NCBI GenBank assembly: GCA_045634085.1
Contig: JAZQZM010000048.1
Coordinates: 1-27,697, forward strand
Source of the DNA: HGM04593 sp045634085
GTDB lineage: Bacteria > Bacteroidota > Bacteroidia > Bacteroidales > Bacteroidaceae
DNA length: 27,697 nt
Direction of reading: 5' to 3'
The notes below the pieces were generated by a model. The model made no database searches and had not been told where the DNA came from. It was given only the letters and a program-made list of their open reading frames with translations. Shown one piece after another: positions 22,854-27,697 of this stretch. Both the position numbers and the translations under genes were made by a program. Numbering within the stretch: position 1 is the first letter of the stretch; each line of letters starts with the position of its first letter.

Positions 22854-24362
22854 ATGGCAACAAATACAAAGAAGATACTCATCCTGGGCAATGGATTCGA
22901 CCTTGATTTAGGCAGAAAAACATTATACAAAGATTTTTATGAGTCGGAATTTTGTCCCAAAGATTATCCGGCGCCATTAATTAAGCACCTTAACGAAAAG
23001 TGGACTGATAATTTAGAGGCGGTTAAATGGTATGATTTAGAGAATGAAATTCTTAATTATTACGAAAAAATCAAAGCACTAGGTGATAATTACGATTTGT
23101 ATAATGCAAAAGAAAAAGAAATACTTGTAGAAATAAATCGTATACCAACTTATACGAATTTCTCTATAATACATGAAAATATTGATATTGTAAACCGCTT
23201 GTTAGGGGACCATATTCTACACTACAAGCAGCACCATATCGCAGATAAAGAAATACCTTCTAGCAATATACTTGTGCACCTCGATGCTTTGTTATCACCG
23301 GTTGAACGAGACAATAGGGCTATCCAGAAAATCAAACAAGGCCTAATTAGATATATGGATAGCATGCAGCATAGTAAAATCAATGAAGACTCTGTTGCAG
23401 CTACAATTGTACGTACTTTTGTATACAATTATGAGAACATCGAGGAGTTCCTCGTGTATAATTTCAATTATATGCCATTACACAGCACTGAGAACAGCAA
23501 TACAGTTGGAGTGTTTAATGACATGACAAATTTTGTGCATGGCTCCATCAAAGATAGAAATATAATCATTGGCACCAAAGACCATAGGATATCACCCGAT
23601 TATGATTTCATTCAAAAATCATTTGATCCAAACTTCAACCCACCCGGATTGGGAACGAATTTGCTAGAAGCTGATGATATTACAATTTTTGGACACTCTT
23701 TAGGCGTCAATGACAGCCAATATTTTAAAGCATTTTTTGTTCAACAGTCACAGCCTGGTGCAAAAAAGAAAACAATAACAATATTCACTAAAGATGAGAA
23801 ATCAGAACTGCAGATAAAACGCGCATTGCAAGAAATGACAAATTGGAATTTATCAGCATTATACAGTATGAATAATTTGCAAATAATAAAGACGGATCTT
23901 TGTAGCGGAGATAAAACATTGCTACGTAAATATGTAGAACGTTTTGCTAAAGATGAATTTGAAATCAGCGATATAATGTCGGGGTATCGCTTTGATGCTA
24001 TAATGATATGTAAAATCCATCAAAAAGGGCGTAATGTTCTTCCAGACAAAGAAGTAATTGAAATGCTGAATTGTTCGGTTTGCGAGCCAATAATTAAAGC
24101 CATTAAAGAAAAAAGAGAACAATATGGTTTTTCTTTGTATGAAGCATACGATTCGGTTGCGAACAAGTACAACATAAGTTTTGGATTTGCATACATTGAT
24201 GTAGAAAAATCCGAATTCTGCCCCTATATAATTATTGACAAGGAGCGAAGTGAACTTGGTATGTTCAAAACAATTGAAGACGCACAAAAAGAGATATTGC
24301 ATCAAACCATGTATGAACTAGCACATCGTATTGAGAATGGCAAGGAAAACATACACAAATAA
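22854..24362 (+). CDS. AbiH-family abortive infection protein with extra C-terminal region
   Basis: AbiH proteins are tied to abortive phage resistance; the mechanism is unknown. The start ILILGNGFDLDLGRKTLYKDFY carries the family's GNGFDL motif, and later NFVHGSIKDRNIIIGTKD and ITIFGHSLGVNDSQYF (the HG and GHSLgxxD motifs) complete the domain by about residue 320. The remaining ~180 residues have no motif I recognise and include ICKIHQKGRN, a Cys pair in NCSVC, and YIIIDKERSELGMF. The ATG at 22854 puts the motif near the N-terminus as usual (502 aa); an upstream in-frame ATG at 22830 would give 510 aa. The 3' end overlaps the following HNH-like gene by 26 nt. AT-rich, as expected for transferred DNA. 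Confidence 0.8.
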   Translation: MATNTKKILILGNGFDLDLGRKTLYKDFYESEFCPKDYPAPLIKHLNEKWTDNLEAVKWYDLENEILNYYEKIKALGDNYDLYNAKEKEILVEINRIPTYTNFSIIHENIDIVNRLLGDHILHYKQHHIADKEIPSSNILVHLDALLSPVERDNRAIQKIKQGLIRYMDSMQHSKINEDSVAATIVRTFVYNYENIEEFLVYNFNYMPLHSTENSNTVGVFNDMTNFVHGSIKDRNIIIGTKDHRISPDYDFIQKSFDPNFNPPGLGTNLLEADDITIFGHSLGVNDSQYFKAFFVQQSQPGAKKKTITIFTKDEKSELQIKRALQEMTNWNLSALYSMNNLQIIKTDLCSGDKTLLRKYVERFAKDEFEISDIMSGYRFDAIMICKIHQKGRNVLPDKEVIEMLNCSVCEPIIKAIKEKREQYGFSLYEAYDSVANKYNISFGFAYIDVEKSEFCPYIIIDKERSELGMFKTIEDAQKEILHQTMYELAHRIENGKENIHK

Positions 24363-24552
24363 AGGGGTATGTATATTCTGTGGCAAATCGGTTCCCGAAG
24401 TTACATTTAATCACAGACCTCACATACTGCCTAAATCAATGGGAGGTACAATTATTGGTGCTGATATTTGTGATGAATGCAATTATTATTTTGGAAGTCC
24501 AGACTCTTTAATTGCAAATCCGCCAAGGTTGCCACAAAAAGATACAAAATAA
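24337..24552 (+). CDS. Mini HNH-type zinc protein, possibly truncated
   Basis: 71 aa from ATG 24337 (a TTG at 24331 is an alternative). It holds CIFCGK, then FNHRPHILPKSMGG, then CDECNYYFG: the CxxC...H(x)nHI-PKS-GG...CxxCN pattern of HNH/HNH_5-type nucleases. Members usually run well past the CN-FG motif, whereas this one stops ~20 residues later, so it may be truncated or a reduced version. Its start lies inside the end of the AbiH gene (26-nt overlap in another frame), suggesting coupled expression and a functional AbiH-HNH pair. Catalytic competence is uncertain. Confidence 0.6.
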   Translation: MARKTYTNKGVCIFCGKSVPEVTFNHRPHILPKSMGGTIIGADICDECNYYFGSPDSLIANPPRLPQKDTK

Positions 24553-24739
24553 CATAAAGAAATCACCGGTCAATCTTTAATTTTTCCTATGATTGTCCTT
24601 TCTATTCGCTGTAAATTTCGGGCGAATAATTGGGTTTTTGTGTTTAAAGGCTCGAATTCGCGAGTTGGCTTGGGAAGCTAAGGGGCATTGCTGGAGCATA
24701 GGCTTCCCAAGCCGAGGGGCGCAGGTATAAATGATACTT

Positions 24740-24854
24740 CTTGCCGGTATCGGCAAGAAATGCTCTAAAAATGTGGCTTTTTCTGTCAAAACTTGCCGAT
24801 ATCGGCAAGAAAATGGCAGTTTTCGTTCTTTTTTGGAATGTGAACTTGCCGGTA
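24740..24854. repeat. Palindromic direct repeat of ~52-bp period
   Basis: CTTGCCGGTATCGGCAAG at 24740-24757, the perfect 18-bp palindrome CTTGCCGATATCGGCAAG at 24792-24809, and a decayed CTTGCCGGTA at 24845-24854. The starts are 52 and 53 nt apart. The first two also share a following GAAA. Units 1 and 2 keep a T-rich middle but otherwise diverge. Not a CRISPR: too few copies, palindromic repeats and no cas genes. Confidence 0.7.
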
Positions 24855-24858
24855 AAAT

Positions 24859-24898
24859 AATAATCGCTGATAGTCACTAACGGCTATCGGCGATTATT
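24859..24898. repeat. Long hairpin (15-bp stem)
   Basis: Arms AATAATCGCTGATAG (24859-24873) and CTATCGGCGATTATT (24884-24898) pair with one G-U position around a 10-nt loop. It lies between the end of the island and the end of the convergent TPR gene, so it may serve as a bidirectional terminator, though neither side has a T tract. Confidence 0.55.
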
Positions 24899-24942
24899 GT
24901 ATATTTGCTTCTGTGAGAACTCCCTCCGCAACTGCGTTGCTC

Positions 24943-24964
24943 GTCCCTCTTTGAAAAGAGGGAC
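24943..24964 (-). terminator. Hairpin just after the TPR gene stop
   Basis: Perfect 9-bp stem GTCCCTCTT (24943-24951) / AAGAGGGAC (24956-24964) with a TGAA loop, beginning 18 nt past the TPR gene stop on the minus strand. The adjoining sequence with GCAAC-TGC-GTTGC (24928-24940) gives a second mini-hairpin. I recall this block from other Bacteroidetes intergenic regions, so it may be a dispersed repeat that doubles as a terminator. Confidence 0.45.
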
Positions 24965-24981
24965 AGTTTTTAGGTTAACCG

Positions 24982-27183
24982 TTAAAGTATCAAATCTCTT
25001 AACAGTTGCAGTTCTATTTCGCTAACTCCACGGGCGATGAGTACTTCGCTGTCGTGCATTATTTGCTCGGTGACTTTGTCGGTGCTGCCGCAGGCTTTGG
25101 CTGCGAGGGTGTAGTATTCTACTGCAAGGGCGTTGTTGTGTGTGGCCCATTCTACGTGCCCGGAGTTGAGGTAGTCCTCAAAGGTGGGGCGGGGGAGTTC
25201 CATCAGGCGCTTGTAGTAGCTGCGGGCCTGGCTGTCCTTGCCTGTGATGAACGAGCACCATGCTATGGCGCGCATGGCGCGGCGTGAGTCGGGCTTGAGG
25301 TATTCTACCTTGTAGAACCTGGCAAAGGCTTCGTCGTACTGCTTTAGGGCTGCTTGGCTCTCGCCTGTTTGCATGAGCAGGGAGATGTTCTCGGGGGCGA
25401 GCTCCTCGGCCATAAGGTAGTAGCTGAGTGCTTTCTCCGACTCGCCTTGCAGGCGGTAGCACTGTGCTATGTGGCGCAGTGTCCACAGTGTGTCGGGCTT
25501 TACGATGTCGGCCTTGGTGTAGTAGTCTATGGCGGTGTCGAAGTCGCACTCCTTCTGTGCGCAGTAGCCCATCTCCTGGAAGAACTGTGCATCGCCCTGG
25601 CCGCTTTTCTCGAACTGCTGGCCGGCCTTGAAGGCTTCGCTATAGTACTCTTTCTCTACCAGGTAGCGGAAGGTGCGCAGCATGGCTTCATTGCTGTCGA
25701 TGAGTGGCGCAAGCGACTCGTTCTGCAGTAGGTTGAGTGAGAGTGTGAAGGGGTCGGTGAACTCATGACGGAAGTTCGATACTTTGAAAAAACGGTAGAG
25801 GTCCTGTATGTACTGGTTGCTCTCTATCTCGGCTTTCTTCTCGGCGGGAATCTCGGTCATGGTGTCGGCGGCCTGTGCCTCGGGGTCGCCACTGCCTGTT
25901 ATCTGCTCCATGAGGGCGTCGCGCTGCTCCTTGGGTACACGTTCAAAGGTGAGGCAGAAGGAGTATTTGTCGCTGTTGCAGAAGAACTGCGACGCGCATA
26001 TTGCGCTTATGATGCTGCGGTTGCCGCCGGTCTGGGGCGGGAGTATGTCGGCAATGCAGGGGACAGTGGCGTCGAACGGGCGTAGCCAGTTGGACATTTC
26101 ACTGAAGAATGGGAAGTTCTTCAGTTGCGAGAATGTGCTCATGTAGACGTCGGCACCCTCAATCTGCCATCGGCTCATCTCCTCTATCTTGCCTTTTATC
26201 TCATCCTCCTCAATCCATTTTCTCCATTCGGGGTTCTTGTCCTCGTCGTTCTCAATCTCCTTGAGGATGTCCATGCTTAGCTTGGTGTCACTGAGTTTGG
26301 GGTTCTTCATCATTGCCGGGATTATCTCCTCGCGCATCTTGCGGTCAATCTTCTGTGTCTCGCGGCAGCGCAGCAACTGTATCTGTATGGTCTGTATGCG
26401 GCGCATTATGGTCGTATTCTCGCGTATCGCTGCAAGGGCGTTGACTATGGCGGGGTAGTGCTTGATGCGGTTGCCGTACATGAAGAGTATTATAATTAAG
26501 CCAATTGTGGCTCGTGTGGCGATGAGGCTCTCCTGGCACGCTGCGATGTTGCATAGTGTGGTGGCCTTGTGGGGCTCGAAGCACTTGAGGGCACTGAGGG
26601 TTATGGCGCTTACGGCTACAGCGCGGTCGGGCAGGCTAATCTCGCTGCCACAGATGATGCTCTGCACCTTCTCGGCATCGCCTTTGCTCCAGCAGTTGCT
26701 GCTCCACAGTGCACCGAACAGTTGTGGTAACAGCTGCTCATGTTCGCGGGCAAGTGTGCTCTTTAGTGTGCGGCACTCCTCGGCGGGGAGGCTCTGCGCA
26801 ACTTCCATGTTAGCGTGGTTCTCCTTAAGCCTTGCATATATGCCGTCGATGCCCGACATGCTGTTGTATCTGCGGCGCATCTGGCAGTAGACCTTTGTGG
26901 AGTGCTCACTAAGGCGTGCCACTGCAATCTGGTCGTTGATGACGTAGCACTTGCCTATGAGTTCGCCGTGCAGACGTTCCCTGTCGGGGTCGGGCATGCC
27001 CATGCGTAGGTATTCGAGCATGTAGCGGTATGCCGTCTGCAGCTCGTTGTAGCGTGTGCGCAGTTCCCAATCCTGCAGTTCTTCAATGTCGGCTCCAAGG
27101 GCCTCAATGGCTTTCTTCAGCCTGTTATCGGCAAGCAATGCAGTAACCTTGTGCTGTATGTCTGTAATGCGCTTTTCGTCCAT
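24982..27183 (-). CDS. Large tetratricopeptide-repeat protein
   Basis: 733 aa, no signal peptide, so cytoplasmic. The N-terminal ~500 residues are helical and of unrecognised family; a hydrophobic patch near 225-240 (TIGLIIILFMYG) is too short and isolated for a sure membrane span. From about residue 531 four to five TPR units follow (AQFFQEMGYCAQKECDFDTAIDYYTKAD; TLWTLRHIAQCYRLQGESEKALSYYLMAEEL; SLLMQTGESQAALKQYDEAFARFYKVEYL; and two weaker ones), a protein-binding scaffold. The ATG at 27183 is the natural start. Higher GC than the island, so it belongs to the core chromosome. Downstream of pgk on the same strand but separated by a strong hairpin. Partner unknown. Confidence 0.88.
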   Translation of the reverse strand: MDEKRITDIQHKVTALLADNRLKKAIEALGADIEELQDWELRTRYNELQTAYRYMLEYLRMGMPDPDRERLHGELIGKCYVINDQIAVARLSEHSTKVYCQMRRRYNSMSGIDGIYARLKENHANMEVAQSLPAEECRTLKSTLAREHEQLLPQLFGALWSSNCWSKGDAEKVQSIICGSEISLPDRAVAVSAITLSALKCFEPHKATTLCNIAACQESLIATRATIGLIIILFMYGNRIKHYPAIVNALAAIRENTTIMRRIQTIQIQLLRCRETQKIDRKMREEIIPAMMKNPKLSDTKLSMDILKEIENDEDKNPEWRKWIEEDEIKGKIEEMSRWQIEGADVYMSTFSQLKNFPFFSEMSNWLRPFDATVPCIADILPPQTGGNRSIISAICASQFFCNSDKYSFCLTFERVPKEQRDALMEQITGSGDPEAQAADTMTEIPAEKKAEIESNQYIQDLYRFFKVSNFRHEFTDPFTLSLNLLQNESLAPLIDSNEAMLRTFRYLVEKEYYSEAFKAGQQFEKSGQGDAQFFQEMGYCAQKECDFDTAIDYYTKADIVKPDTLWTLRHIAQCYRLQGESEKALSYYLMAEELAPENISLLMQTGESQAALKQYDEAFARFYKVEYLKPDSRRAMRAIAWCSFITGKDSQARSYYKRLMELPRPTFEDYLNSGHVEWATHNNALAVEYYTLAAKACGSTDKVTEQIMHDSEVLIARGVSEIELQLLRDLIL

Positions 27184-27207
27184 TCTGGTTAAGCTGAAAT
27201 GTGAAAT

Positions 27208-27336
27208 GTGAAAACGGAAAACTGATAGGTGGAAGGTGAAAATCGTATCTTTTCTATTTCACTGTTTATTATGTTTCGCAGTTTTTGTGCTGCTTTACTT
27301 TGTGAGTTTTTCCTTTCTCGGGCTTTCCGTTTTCAC
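27208..27336. repeat. 13-bp inverted repeat upstream of the TPR gene
   Basis: GTGAAAACGGAAA at 27208-27220 and its exact reverse complement TTTCCGTTTTCAC at 27324-27336 bracket ~100 bp of AT-rich leader just upstream of the TPR start. Related AAGGTGAAAA/TTTTCACCTTT bits lie nearby. The distance makes a strong hairpin unlikely; its role is unknown. Confidence 0.35.
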
Positions 27337-27360
27337 CTTTCCGTTTTATAGGTTTATATA

Positions 27361-27400
27361 AACCAATAAACAGCGCGGAATACCACGCTGTTTATTGGTT
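27361..27400 (-). terminator. Strong hairpin after pgk
   Basis: Perfect 15-bp stem AACCAATAAACAGCG (27361-27375) / CGCTGTTTATTGGTT (27386-27400) with a 10-nt loop. It begins 18 nt after the pgk stop on the minus strand and ends its message. The plus-strand side carries TTTTT after it, so it could also act in that direction. Confidence 0.75.
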
Positions 27401-27418
27401 TTTTATAAAGGCTGTGAA

Positions 27419-27697
27419 TTATTCGCCCTTGATAGCAGCAACGCCCGGGAGAACCTTACCCTCGATTGCCTCGAGAAGAGCACCACCACCTGTTGAGATG
27501 TATGATACCTGGTCGGCCATACCGAACTTGTTGATACATGCTACTGAGTCACCACCACCGATGAGTGAGAATGCACCGTTAGCAGTTGCCTTAGCGATAG
27601 CCTCGGCGATAGCACGTGAACCGGCTGTGAAGTTGTCGAACTCGAACACACCTGCAGGACCGTTCCAAAGGATTGTCTTTGCGTCAACGATAGCAGC
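27419..27697 (-). CDS. pgk: Phosphoglycerate kinase, C-terminal end (cut by window edge)
   Basis: Glycolytic enzyme transferring phosphate from 1,3-bisphosphoglycerate to ADP. Only the last 92 residues are here. The frame runs on past the window edge, beginning AAIVDAKTILWNGPAGVFEFD, with the family motif TILWNGPxGVFE; it continues with the nucleotide-binding FSLIGGGDSVACINKFG and ends SYISTGGGALLEAIEGKVLPGVAAI, the conserved C-terminal GGGAxLExLEGKxLPG block. The stop is the TAA at 27419-27421. Followed by a strong terminator hairpin. Confidence 0.97.
   Translation of the reverse strand, partial: AAIVDAKTILWNGPAGVFEFDNFTAGSRAIAEAIAKATANGAFSLIGGGDSVACINKFGMADQVSYISTGGGALLEAIEGKVLPGVAAIKGE

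Larger units (their letters stand above)
24553..24981. other. Gene-free stretch at the right edge of the defence island
   Basis: No convincing gene lies in these ~430 bases. They hold the inverted repeat GGCTTGGGAAGC / GCTTCCCAAGCC (24667-24678 and 24702-24713), a palindromic repeat of ~52-bp period, a long hairpin at 24859-24898 and a short hairpin at 24943-24964. The density of inverted repeats suggests a boundary or accumulated repeat region rather than coding DNA. Confidence 0.55.

Noticed and set aside
24740..24854. Two and a half spaced repeats, CRISPR-like
   Set aside because: Repeats are perfect palindromes of 18 bp, with fewer than three intact copies, spacer-like parts similar to each other, and no cas genes.

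Overview
The window looks like a Bacteroidales chromosome segment (Prevotellaceae/Bacteroidaceae-like). Pointers are the fused malic enzyme/phosphotransacetylase, the AspD/AspT pair, a DUF2400-type protein beside dapA, TAnnTTTG-type -7 promoter boxes, and few Shine-Dalgarno sequences. The organism call is an inference from gene content; there is no rRNA in the window.

Left part (1-11158): housekeeping genes with moderate GC. In order they are crcB (fluoride channel), a small Cys-rich protein on the minus strand, ligA (NAD+-dependent DNA ligase), dapA (lysine/diaminopimelate pathway), a DUF2400/TIGR02757 protein and maeB (malic enzyme fused to a phosphotransacetylase-like domain). Then on the minus strand come aspT (aspartate:alanine exchanger) and aspD (aspartate 4-decarboxylase), which together would form a decarboxylation-driven aspartate/alanine cycle. 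A composite hairpin-plus-tail repeat sits 3' of both ligA and maeB in opposite orientations.

Middle part (11343-24552): an AT-rich accessory (defence) island, all on the plus strand. Its core is a tightly packed run: Fic-family protein, type III methyltransferase Mod, type III restriction/helicase Res, a 71-aa protein, a DndD/Rad50-like SMC ATPase, and a HerA-type ATPase with a possible DndE-like N-terminus. Mod and Res overlap by 4 nt, and the other gaps are 4-14 nt. This looks like a type III restriction-modification system merged with Dnd-type DNA-processing ATPases, without the sulfur-chemistry genes (DndA/B/C) in view. It is the best candidate here for a poorly described defence system. 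Next comes a three-gene unit (zinc ribbon, one-TM protein, HEPN-like RxxxxH protein), then a 61-aa RhuM-like remnant with a terminator, an AbiH-family protein with an extra C-terminal region, and an overlapping mini HNH-type protein. No integrase, transposase or tRNA is seen in the island.

Right part (24553-27697): a gene-free stretch with a ~52-bp-period palindromic repeat and strong hairpins, then a large TPR-repeat protein on the minus strand and, cut by the window edge, the C-terminal end of pgk (phosphoglycerate kinase) on the minus strand.

The most unusual sequence-level signal is a back-to-back pair of near-perfect hairpins (8-bp and 19-bp stems, 13608-13663). It lies inside the mod coding frame, in a motif conserved among Mod proteins, and is GC-rich against AT-rich surroundings.
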